The translations under genes were made by a program, and so were the position numbers. The notes under the pieces were generated by a model. The model had not been told where the DNA came from. It did no database searches and saw nothing but the letters and a program-made list of their open reading frames with translations. This document shows positions 16,270 to 23,173 of a DNA stretch of 23,173 bases, in pieces (position 1 is the stretch's first letter; every line of letters starts with the position of its first letter). Source of the stretch: Lachnospiraceae bacterium. GTDB taxonomy: Bacteria; Bacillota; Clostridia; Lachnospirales; Lachnospiraceae. The stretch covers positions 1 through 23,173 of the forward strand of contig VSNO01000065.1 in assembly GCA_009774375.1 (NCBI GenBank). Direction: 5' to 3'.

Positions 16270-17764
16270 CCCGAAGCCCCACATCGTTCATGTTTATTCT
16301 AAACTGGGCCAGTTCCTGCATTTCCCTTTCGTGGGAAACATAAAGGATTCCGCCCGGATACGCCATCATCTGTTCTCTCAAAACAGCCTTTCCCAGTTCG
16401 TCCAGATCATTGTCCGGCTCGTCCAGGATCAGCAGCGGAGCCTGCCGGGCAAAAGCCGCCGCCAGGTAGATTTTCTTCTTCTGGCCCCCGGAAAGGCTGT
16501 TAAGGGGTCTGCCCAGCAGATCCTTGTCAAGACCAAACTGCCCCGCCAGCCTGTAAAAGTCCTTCTGTTTTGTACCCAGCAGATCCCGGATAGAAAAATT
16601 CACCCCAGGGCATTCCTGCGGCAGAAAAGAAATCTCCGTTCCATGTTCCCCCCGGATTTTCCCGGCGGCAATTCGGAGCAAAGTGGTCTTTCCGCTTCCG
16701 TTTGCCCCACAGATCACCACTCTCCTGTCTAATGGAATATCCACCGTAAAATTTCGGAATATCCCCCTGCCCTCATAAGACTTTTCCAGCCCCTTCACAT
16801 GCAGCCACTGCCCTTTTCCCTCTCCTGTGCAGGGGGCGACAGCATCCGTTTTGTCAGGCTGCGGAACCAGCCAGCCTGCAAGTCGCCCGACTGCCGCACG
16901 GTCAACCGAAAACTGCGGTATAACCTGGAAAAGTGTGTCCATGCCTGAAAAAAAGGCAGCCGAAACTACTGCCATAGCCGCCACCCCGGAAGCCGGGATG
17001 ATTCCCATCGAAAAAAGCAGGCCAAGAACTGCAAAATATCCGTATTTCAGAAGCTGGCTGGTCAGGGAAGATATCATGGTCTCCCCAGTGAATGCCGCTT
17101 CCGATCTCATACCGATCTTTTCATATTCCAGATGCTTTTTACGCAGCATCTGGTTCAGCCAGGATAACGCACCATATACTTTCACTTCCGCCGCACCCTG
17201 ATAGCCCGCGATAAATACATTTGTAATCTCCGCTTCGATATCACGGCAGTCCAGATAGTTTTTCATAAATATGCGTTTTACCATCACGTGGGGAATCAAT
17301 TGCAGAAACGCCATGCATAACATGAAAAAAGCTGCCTCCCGGCTTATCGGCAGGGATATGGCAAGATATACTGCCACAGCCAGCAGCCGTACAGCCGCCA
17401 GCGGGCGTCTCGTCCCATAATGCTGCGTCACCCTGTCGCAGTCATTCCCCAGATTCTCAAGGATCTGCCCCGCAGAGGCCTAGTCAGGCTGACCGCTGCG
17501 GTCATGAAGGATGTTTCGGAGAATCCTTTCCCTCACCTGAAGCTGTTCCCTGATGCGGGTTGAAAGCAGCAGACGGTGAAAGAGGGTTAAACTGATGCCA
17601 TAAAAGACCAGGAACAGAAGGAGCCACAGGCACTGCTCCATAGCCTCACCCACTGCCGATGCCTGGATTTTTTCCGTGATTCCGGACAGGGAGTATGCTG
17701 TAAACAGGGAAAACAGCATACCGGCCAGTTCATATACCGCCTGCAGCAACCCTGTTTTCTTCAT
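16238..17764 (-). pseudogene. ABC exporter half-transporter, first of a pair, with in-frame amber codon
   Basis: ABC exporter half of 508 codons, interrupted at codon 95 by TAG (17480-17482). The same frame is uninterrupted on both sides and forms one coherent membrane domain: RERILRNILHDRSGQPD before the stop and ASAGQILENLGNDCDRV after it, the usual position of the D-x-x-x-x-G-x-I-x-x-R-x-x-N-D motif. The ATPase domain is complete: Walker A GANGSGKTT near residue 353, Q-loop FLPQECPG, signature LSGGQKKK, Walker B LLILDEPDNDLD, H-loop YVSHER. Start ATG 17764 lies 22 bases after the GH43 stop and the end overlaps the second ABC gene. If the lost codon was CAG, the original bases CCAGG would have become CTAGG, the product expected from deamination of a methylated CCWGG site. 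Re-initiation at GTG 17431 would give a protein without its first two helices. Confidence 0.82.
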
Positions 17765-17786
17765 GATAGGAAAATGGGATTTTCCT

Positions 17787-19043
17787 TCAATCAGCCGTCC
17801 AGCCCGTAATATGCACATAATAATCATCACTCCCATACCGTTTCCCGCTCTTGGTGGTACAGACGCTATTCTCTCCTGACACTGCAATCTTCGCCACATA
17901 TCTTCTCTCTGCCAGAACCGGGGAGCGGTAACGCATCCCGCTGTCCGGGACAGCGCTGTAGAAATCAATGCTGGTCTTGTGCACACAATTTCCCTTTTCG
18001 TCATAAATATGGATATTCCCATATCCGCCGTGACAGTCTGTGTTTCCAAACAGTGTGATCTGTCTCCCCTCGAAGCTTATACGGACTTCCTTATCCCGGA
18101 TATTGGAACAAAAGTCCAGGGTGTGCTGCGGTCTTAACACCTCGCCCTCCATATTATCCGGACTCCACACTGGCAGATACTGCCCAATCCGCATTTTCCC
18201 GTCCTTGGCCTCAACAGGCAAAAGCACCAGCGTTGCCGCCGAAGCCTGCCTGGGAAATGACCAGCGGTCTCCCACATAAACCGGCACGCTCCCACCTGCC
18301 CTGTCATATTGGAATACGAAGGAACACTGAGTATTGTATGTACGGCTTCCCTCCGGACAGAACAGCCCCCTGTACTGCCATGGCCCATGCAGATCCTTTG
18401 CTGTAAAATAATAATTGTCATTCCGCTCCCAGCTTGTCTTGTTAGAAAGCATCAGGTAATAGATTCCATCCTTTTTGAACATGGCAGGCGATTCCCCTCC
18501 GGGAGCGATATTCTGAGCCGTCAGCTCCACCGCCTCCGTACAGGTCTCATCCAGCCGGTAGATATTTCCCTCGTGGGTCAGCAGATAAGCCGTGCCGTCG
18601 TCATCCACAAAAGTTCCCATATCCCAGAACCGGATGGGCTCTCCCTGAAAGAGCAGCGGTCCCTGAAACGCAAACTCCTCATTCAGACGCTCCCCAACTG
18701 CAAGCCCGATACAGGGATCACAGTATCTGTCATCATCCGTATGCATCAGCATGCTGTACCTGCCCGTCCGCTTACTTTTCAGGACTTTTACCCGCTCTCC
18801 TATACGGCCTGGCCCAAGCAGCCCGTCCTTCAGGGGCGGCAGGGCAAACCCTTCAAATTTCCAGTCCGTAAAATTATTGGTAGAATAACAGGAAAATCCC
18901 CTGTACTGGTTGACGTCATTCGTCTTGTATTCGCCAAACAGGTAATACGTTTCCCCCTCCTGCACAATACACGCCCCATGGGTGTTAACTGTATTTCCGT
19001 TCTGGTCATACCACGGGATTCCATTATAGATCGTTCTCTTCAT
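17787..19043 (-). CDS. GH43 exo-beta-1,3-galactanase-like enzyme (GH43_24-like)
   Basis: A 418-residue putative glycosidase, cytoplasmic by lack of a signal peptide. The first 300 residues form the beta-propeller: NTHGACIVQEGETYYLFGEY at the start, RFWDMGTFVDDDGTAYLL, and GGESPAMFKKDGIYYLMLSN. This pattern (HGA...YYWFGE, E-x-PAMF) is that of exo-beta-1,3-galactanases, in which Glu acts as acid and a Gln replaces the usual Asp base. Glu184 and Gln239 (TYNTQCSF) are candidates here. The C-terminal 110 residues (EVRISFEGRQITLFGNTDC...) look like a small beta-sandwich. The start ATG 19043 has GGAGG at seven bases; GTG 19046 is less well placed. Role: release of galactose from beta-1,3-galactan main chains (inferred). 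It is followed after 22 bases by the ABC exporter pair. Confidence 0.8.
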   Translation of the reverse strand: MKRTIYNGIPWYDQNGNTVNTHGACIVQEGETYYLFGEYKTNDVNQYRGFSCYSTNNFTDWKFEGFALPPLKDGLLGPGRIGERVKVLKSKRTGRYSMLMHTDDDRYCDPCIGLAVGERLNEEFAFQGPLLFQGEPIRFWDMGTFVDDDGTAYLLTHEGNIYRLDETCTEAVELTAQNIAPGGESPAMFKKDGIYYLMLSNKTSWERNDNYYFTAKDLHGPWQYRGLFCPEGSRTYNTQCSFVFQYDRAGGSVPVYVGDRWSFPRQASAATLVLLPVEAKDGKMRIGQYLPVWSPDNMEGEVLRPQHTLDFCSNIRDKEVRISFEGRQITLFGNTDCHGGYGNIHIYDEKGNCVHKTSIDFYSAVPDSGMRYRSPVLAERRYVAKIAVSGENSVCTTKSGKRYGSDDYYVHITGWTAD

Positions 19044-19080
19044 CACTATACCTCCATTGTCTTTCCCTGCTCATGCGCCG

Positions 19081-19098
19081 GCACGCATCGATGCGTGC
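19081..19098. promoter_or_regulatory. 18-bp perfect palindrome upstream of the GH43_24-like gene
   Basis: GCACGCATCGATGCGTGC is its own reverse complement over all 18 bases and lies 37 bases before the GH43 start. It may be an operator for a dimeric repressor, or an RNA hairpin with a UCGA loop in the leader. No clear -10/-35 pair is visible beside it. Confidence 0.55.
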
Positions 19099-19159
19099 TG
19101 ACATATTTCCTCTGGGCGTCCATATGCATCTGAAACCTGCACCTTTATGTACACTGCCA

Positions 19160-19189
19160 AGAGGGCTGTCCTTTCCATGACAGCCCTCT
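19160..19189. other. Intergenic hairpin between binding-protein gene and GH43 gene
   Basis: An 11-bp perfect stem (AGAGGGCTGTC, 19160-19170, with GACAGCCCTCT, 19179-19189) around an 8-base loop. In the leftward transcript it lies about 24 bases after the binding-protein stop, but no U-run follows, so it is more likely an mRNA-stabilising or processing hairpin that lifts binding-protein levels than a full terminator. Confidence 0.6.
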
Positions 19190-19212
19190 AAATGAACTCT
19201 TTTTATTATACC

Positions 19213-20803
19213 TTATTTCACAGACTGATACCACTCATTTATTTCCTGTGTGATCTGGTCGCCGCCCTGCGCTTTCCAGTCCGTAACAAACTTGTCAAAA
19301 GCTTCGATCGGCTCATTGCCGTAAATAATATTGGTGTACACCTGCTTTTCCATGGTCTGCAGCTGCTCCCAGCTTCTCTGCATCGTCGCTGTGGGCGCTG
19401 CGTTAAACAGATTCGGGAGCTGCTCTGTCCTGTGCTCGTTCGCAAGTGCATAGCCTTCTGACTGATCCGGCACTACCTTGAACGAAGCCTCTGCCTTGAT
19501 CTCCGCCGGTGTTGTTGGTTCTTTACCGGACGCTACATTGGCATAGGATTCCATGGCATCCAGAACAGGAGCATTTTTGAGGACTGTGGATTTCCCGGGA
19601 TCAAACACACTGTCCAGCGCCGGATCAAACAGCTTGCAGTCAAATACGACCTCATCATTCACGATGTCATAGTCGTAATTCTCCAGATAACCGTACTGGA
19701 AATCGCCTGTTCCAAAAGCGCCGTCGTAAAGCCAGTCATAATATTCGAAGAACTGATCCATATGCTCAAAATCCGCATTAAACATCAACCATCCGTCGTT
19801 TACCTCAGCATTCTGGTAGGTTGGTTCTCCATTGTCCTGCCGTATGGTAGGGTAAGCCTTCATCACTGCGTCCGGAGCCACGGTAGTAACATCCCTGACG
19901 GAACCCATGATCCATGGACGTCCGATCAGGATACCCGCCTTGCCCTCCGTGAACTGGCTCATGGCATCCCACGCCCCTGTCGCAGCCGCTTCCTGGAAGA
20001 TCCAGCCGTTGGCATGCCACTTTGCCATGCGCTCCAGCGTCGCACGGTTTCCCTCATGGATAGAGCCGTACATCAGATTGCCATTCTCGTCCTCCTGCCA
20101 GGAACCCGGGATATTCTTTCCCGTATTGGCGGAGAACAGACTCACAGGATCGGACACCCAGCCAGTCCTGACGGATGACCATCACTTCACCCTCCGTGAG
20201 CCTGGGAGCACACGCGATACCGTAAATCCTTCCGTCCTTTGTCACCGGGTAATAGGTCTCCGGAAATCTGTCGTAAATCTCCTGAAGCCTCTCCGGCATG
20301 TACTGTTCTATATCATCTGTAATGTCCTTTGCGCGTCCTGATTCGATCATATCGGCAACCATCTGCGTGTCATATACCGGGAAAACATCCGGCAGATCCT
20401 CCGAACCAGTCAGGGCAAGCCTAAGTTTCGTGGTGTAATTGGAAGCATCACCGCCCAGCAGCGTGGTCTCCATCCGGATTCCTTTTTTCTCCACTGCCAG
20501 ATCGATCATGGGGTTATTATTGATATCGTCGCCGCTGTCATATTTTCCTGCATTTTCGTCCAGCTGCTTTGCGATCGTGATGGTCAGCACTTCCCCGGAA
20601 CCGGCATCTGCGGCAATATCTCCTTCTGCCTTGGCACTATCCTCCTGACTCGCGGAAGTGCCCGCCTGATCTGCGGCATTGTCCGCCTTTCCCGCACTGC
20701 TGCTCGTATCTGCCGTCTGGCCGGAGCCCCCGTTACCTCCGCAGGCGCTCAAAAGCATGGATGCGCCCAGCAGTAAACTCAAAACGACTCTTCTCTTTTT
20801 CAT
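19213..20803 (-). pseudogene. Extracellular sugar-binding lipoprotein with out-of-frame internal deletion
   Basis: LplA-type solute-binding lipoprotein that should serve the LplB/LplC permeases just upstream. Start ATG 20803 has AAGGAGGA; the signal peptide ends at the lipobox LLSACGG (Cys21), followed by a Gly/Ser/Ala/Asp-rich linker. The N-lobe runs to the family motif MVIRQDWLG near 20160. The next recognisable sequence, SDPVSLFSANTGKNIPGSW, is in another frame and continues coherently to the C-terminus (NEPIEAFDKFVTDWKAQGGD, stop at 19213). In the family, a stretch of several tens of residues (domain-crossing helix and start of the C-lobe) separates these motifs, so a deletion of roughly 50-90 codons, out of frame, is inferred. 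The total length of 1591 bases is not a multiple of three. Unless assembly is wrong, this importer has no binding protein encoded here. Confidence 0.83.
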
Positions 20804-20890
20804 GTTGGTCCTCCTTCATTCTTTTACTTCTTTTTTCATTTTTTACATTGCTATCTCAAGCCCCGTAAGGCAAGGATTCTGTTTCAATAT

Positions 20891-21760
20891 TTATTCCTTA
20901 ACCGCTCCCATGACGATCCCTTTTGCAAAGTGCTTCTGGAGGAACGGATATACCAACAGGATCGGCACTGCGCCGATAAATACCTGGGCAGCCTTGATGG
21001 TACGCTCTGACATGGCAGCCGCCGTTGTGGGATCCAGCGCCAAATCCTGCTGATTGCCCTGCACCACGATGACCTGCAGGAAGGAAGCCAGCGGATAATT
21101 CTTCGTATCAGACATGTACAGGATGCCTGTAAACCATTCGTTCCAGTTCCCCACCATAATAAAGAGCGCCACCGTTGCCAGTCCTGCCTTGGAGAGCGGC
21201 AGAAAGATACTCCACAGGATCTGGAAAAAGTTGGCGCCGTCCACCAGTGCCGCCTCCTCCAGAGCCTTTGGGATTGATTTAAAAAAGTTCATGATCAATA
21301 TCAGGTTGTAGCAGCTGAATGCCCCCGGAATGATATAAACCCAGAAATTGTTCTTCAGTCCCAACGCCGAATTCAGCAGATAACTTGAAATCAGCCCACC
21401 GCTGAAAAGCATCGTAAATACGAAGAACCACATCAGCGCCGTCCTCCCCCGGAAATCCTTGGAGAGGGCATATCCTGCCGTTACGATAACAAACATACTG
21501 AAAAGCGTGCCGATAATGGTTCTGGCTAAGGAAATCAGAATGGAGCGAATGAAATTTGCATTCTGAAAGGTCTTCTCATACGCCATCAGCGTAAAGTCCA
21601 CCGGCCAGAAGGTCACCACGCCGCTGTTGACAGCCGCCTTCTCGCTCAGGGATATGGCGAGCAGGTTCACCAGCGGGAGCACACAGAGCAGCGCCATCAG
21701 CACTAAAAATATTGAATTACACACGATAAATACTTTTCTTCCAACAGAAACACGTCTCAT
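20891..21760 (-). CDS. lplC: LplC-type sugar ABC importer permease (CUT1, MalG-like)
   Basis: Inner-membrane permease of a CUT1 carbohydrate importer, 289 residues. It has six predicted membrane helices, beginning VFIVCNSIFLVLMALLCVLP, and the EAA loop that docks the ATPase: EEAALVDGANFFQILWSIFL. The C-terminus QKHFAKGIVMGAVKE is typical of LplC. Start ATG 21760 is preceded by GGAGG at nine bases; the ribosome site overlaps the stop of the LplB gene. No MsmK/MalK-type ATPase gene is in the window, as usual for Clostridia, where a shared ATPase is encoded elsewhere. The gene appears intact and is followed by the binding-protein gene. Confidence 0.92.
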   Translation of the reverse strand: MRRVSVGRKVFIVCNSIFLVLMALLCVLPLVNLLAISLSEKAAVNSGVVTFWPVDFTLMAYEKTFQNANFIRSILISLARTIIGTLFSMFVIVTAGYALSKDFRGRTALMWFFVFTMLFSGGLISSYLLNSALGLKNNFWVYIIPGAFSCYNLILIMNFFKSIPKALEEAALVDGANFFQILWSIFLPLSKAGLATVALFIMVGNWNEWFTGILYMSDTKNYPLASFLQVIVVQGNQQDLALDPTTAAAMSERTIKAAQVFIGAVPILLVYPFLQKHFAKGIVMGAVKE

Positions 21761-21773
21761 CTCAGCACACCTC

Positions 21774-22700
21774 CTAGAATATTCTGTATCCGGCAAATTT
21801 ATATGCCAGCCGGTATGCAACTGCCGTCAGGGCCAGACCGACACCGGATTTGAAGAGCCCTACCGCCGTACCAAAACTGTACTGCCCATTTACCAGGGAC
21901 TGTCTGTAGACGTAGGTATCAATGATATCGCCCGTGCTGTAAGTCAGCGGGGAATACAGGTTGAAGATCTGGTCAAATCCTGCATTCAGCACATTTCCAA
22001 GACTTAAGGTAGCCATGACGATGATCATGGGCATCATGCCTGTCAATGTGATATGTATGGTCTGCTGCCAGCGGTTCGCGCCGTCCATCTCCGCCGCCTC
22101 ATAGAGATTCTGGTCGATATTGGATATGGCGGCCAGATACACGATCATTCCGAAACCAAATCCCTTCCACAAATCGGATATCACCACAATCGGGCGGAAC
22201 ATCCCCGCCTCTCCCAGGAAGAAAATCGGGTCGATACCAAAATTCTGGAGAAAGCTGTTCACGATTCCGTCCAACCCCAGAATATCCCGCAGCATTCCTG
22301 CCACCGTTACCCATGAAAGGAAGTGGGGCAGATACACCAGCGTCTGGATGCCCTTCTTGAGTCCCACATGCTGTACTTCATTCAGCAGAAGCGCCATCAC
22401 CACCGGAACGATCAGCCCAAACACCATCTTGGACACCGCGATGATAACAGTATTGATGATCGCCTGATAAGATTCCTTGAACATGAAGATCTGCTTAAAA
22501 TTGTCCCACCCGATAAATTCCGACCCGCTGATCCCCAGCCACGGCTTATAATTCTGAAACGCCATCACCAGGCCTCCCATTGGAATGTAGCTGAATACCA
22601 CAGCCAGTATGACGGCGGGCGCCACCAGCACATACAGCGGCCAGTTATGGGCTGCTTCCTGCTTCCACGATTTCCGGTGTGGCTTTTTTGTTTTTCCCAT
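21774..22700 (-). CDS. lplB: LplB-type sugar ABC importer permease (CUT1, MalF-like)
   Basis: First gene of the leftward operon; inner-membrane permease, 308 residues, intact. A short basic N-terminus is followed by the first helix (WPLYVLVAPAVILAVVFSYI) and the family motif MAFQNYKPWLGISGS. The EAA loop is YEAAEMDGANRWQQTIHITL. The C-terminus AYRLAYKFAGYRIF is the canonical LplB end, directly followed by TAG, further proof that TAG is a normal stop here. Start ATG 22700 has AAGGGGAAA upstream. It pairs with the LplC-type permease to form the channel for an oligosaccharide delivered by the lipoprotein encoded third. Confidence 0.93.
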   Translation of the reverse strand: MGKTKKPHRKSWKQEAAHNWPLYVLVAPAVILAVVFSYIPMGGLVMAFQNYKPWLGISGSEFIGWDNFKQIFMFKESYQAIINTVIIAVSKMVFGLIVPVVMALLLNEVQHVGLKKGIQTLVYLPHFLSWVTVAGMLRDILGLDGIVNSFLQNFGIDPIFFLGEAGMFRPIVVISDLWKGFGFGMIVYLAAISNIDQNLYEAAEMDGANRWQQTIHITLTGMMPMIIVMATLSLGNVLNAGFDQIFNLYSPLTYSTGDIIDTYVYRQSLVNGQYSFGTAVGLFKSGVGLALTAVAYRLAYKFAGYRIF

Positions 22701-22847
22701 TCTTATTTCCCCTTTCTTCTCTTCGCTTCCTCCCGAACCCCTTTATGCCAAATACTGCGAAAGAATTTTTGTGTAACGTATACAAACTGGTGTTGCGAAA
22801 GGCATTCTTTTGTAATAAGTTTTTCTCAACAACTTCTTACTGTCATT

Positions 22848-22874
22848 ATTATAGTGTGCAAATGTATGCATTTG
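22848..22874 (-). promoter_or_regulatory. Putative promoter and inverted repeat of the lplB operon
   Basis: A perfect -10 TATAAT (complement of 22848-22853) lies about 150 bases before the lplB start. No good -35 is seen; instead the -35 region holds the inverted repeat CAAATG-TATG-CATTTG (22859-22874). A weak -35 with a symmetric site beside it fits an activated promoter, for example one driven by an AraC-type regulator. The leader between 22700 and 22847 has no other feature that I can see. Confidence 0.45.
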
Positions 22875-22890
22875 GACTAACTATCATCAC

Positions 22891-22948
22891 AAAAAGGAGG
22901 ACAATTCTGACATGTAGTGTTGGACATGTCAGGATTGTCCTCCTTTTT
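22891..22948. repeat. 25-bp inverted repeat (long hairpin)
   Basis: Arms 22891-22915 and 22924-22948 pair over 25 bases with a single G-U, around an 8-base loop. The outer ends are AAAAAGGAGGACAAT and ATTGTCCTCCTTTTT, so both strands end in a T-run and it could act as a bidirectional terminator shielding the lplB promoter. A degenerate partial copy of the right arm (AGGATTATCCTCTTTT, 22952-22967) follows at once. The arm length is long for a terminator; a small mobile-element remnant is an alternative. Confidence 0.75.
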
Positions 22949-22970
22949 CGCAGGATTATCCTCTTTTAAC

Positions 22971-23039
22971 AGCCTTGATGTTGAAAAGCTCCGCAGCGAT
23001 TACAATGCGCTCTATTCCCAAAACATTATTCTGTTTTGA
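22971..23039 (+). pseudogene. Unrecognised 3' coding remnant
   Basis: Twenty-two codons read SLDVEKLRSDYNALYSQNII and then LF before TGA at 23037. The reading looks protein-like (heptad-like, charged), has no start or ribosome site, and is followed seven bases later by a hairpin. It may be the tail of a deleted gene. The family is not recognised and chance cannot be excluded. Confidence 0.25.
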
Positions 23040-23046
23040 AATGCAA

Positions 23047-23078
23047 AGGCATCTATTGGTATCTTCCAATAGATGCCT
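23047..23078 (+). terminator. Hairpin, possible terminator
   Basis: A 13-bp perfect stem (AGGCATCTATTGG, 23047-23059; CCAATAGATGCCT, 23066-23078) with a 6-base loop, just after the small coding remnant. The following CATTT is only a weak U-run, so termination may be partial. Confidence 0.5.
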
Positions 23079-23138
23079 CATTTAAAATTCCTTATTAAAT
23101 TGTTACTATTCACAGCCGATTTTTTGGCACGTCAAAAA

Positions 23139-23173
23139 AAAGCGGGTGGACAGTGATTGTTTGCCCGCTTTTT
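23139..23173. terminator. Intrinsic terminator at window edge
   Basis: AAAAGCGGG pairs with CCCGCTTTT around a 17-base loop, followed by a T-run cut off by the window end, with an A-run before it. This fits a bidirectional Rho-independent terminator. Confidence 0.6.

Noticed and set aside
17431..17431. GTG at 17431 as the true start of a shorter ABC gene
   Set aside because: The sequence before it, through the amber codon back to 17764, is clearly the first part of the same membrane domain, and no ribosome site precedes the GTG.
23151..23157. Further copy of the ACAGTGA motif in the terminator loop near the window end
   Set aside because: Only seven bases match, with no tandem partner; expected by chance.
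1..23173. tRNA, rRNA, riboswitch or complete insertion sequence
   Set aside because: No cloverleaf, rRNA segment, known riboswitch core or transposase was recognised on either strand.

Overview
The window reads as a piece of a Lachnospiraceae-like (Clostridia, Firmicutes) gut genome. The evidence is the set of genes: YesM/YesN-type two-component pairs with AraC outputs, LplB/LplC/lipoprotein sugar ABC importers, many glycoside hydrolases, strong GGAGG ribosome binding sites and a moderately high GC content by eye. Species cannot be fixed from sequence alone. All functional names below come from motif recognition in the translations; no database search was run.

Layout. Positions 85-4992 (+) hold a response regulator, a sensor kinase and a GH13 alpha-glucosidase; the regulator has a frameshift. 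Positions 5100-7962 (-) hold the remains of a second glycan operon: a lipoprotein sugar-binding gene with an internal deletion, a 611-residue unassigned putative glycosidase with one in-frame amber codon, and a 23-codon stub of a GH42 beta-galactosidase. Positions 7995-10277 (+) hold a headless YesM kinase and a response regulator with a large internal deletion. Positions 22700-10243 (-) form one long same-strand array: LplB and LplC permeases, a sugar-binding lipoprotein (internal deletion), an exo-beta-1,3-galactanase-like GH43, an ABC exporter pair (first member with an in-frame amber codon), a GH50-like enzyme, an AlbA_2/HATPase_c_4 regulator-like gene with its own promoter, and a small GH43. 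Positions 22701-23173 are non-coding: a promoter, a 25-bp hairpin, a short 3' coding remnant and two further hairpins.

How the parts fit. The intended system is sensing (kinase plus AraC regulator), capture and import of oligosaccharides (lipoprotein plus LplB/LplC) and cytoplasmic trimming (GH13, GH43, GH50-like, GH42). A GH43_24-like enzyme beside a GH50-like enzyme suggests a beta-galactan substrate such as arabinogalactan side chains; this is inference.

Two things stand out. First, eight of about seventeen genes are broken by nonsense codons, single-base indels or internal deletions, and both binding proteins and both response regulators are among them. TAG is also used as an ordinary stop here, so decay (or assembly error) explains this better than recoding. 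Second, the AlbA_2 gene at 11163-12545 is AT-rich compared with its flanks and carries a 12-bp tandem repeat (core CAGTGACATTT) across its -35 box. The same repeat recurs three times, in the opposite orientation, inside its own coding sequence, where it encodes a V-T-E-N repeat. This looks like a self-regulatory DNA element that is also translated.
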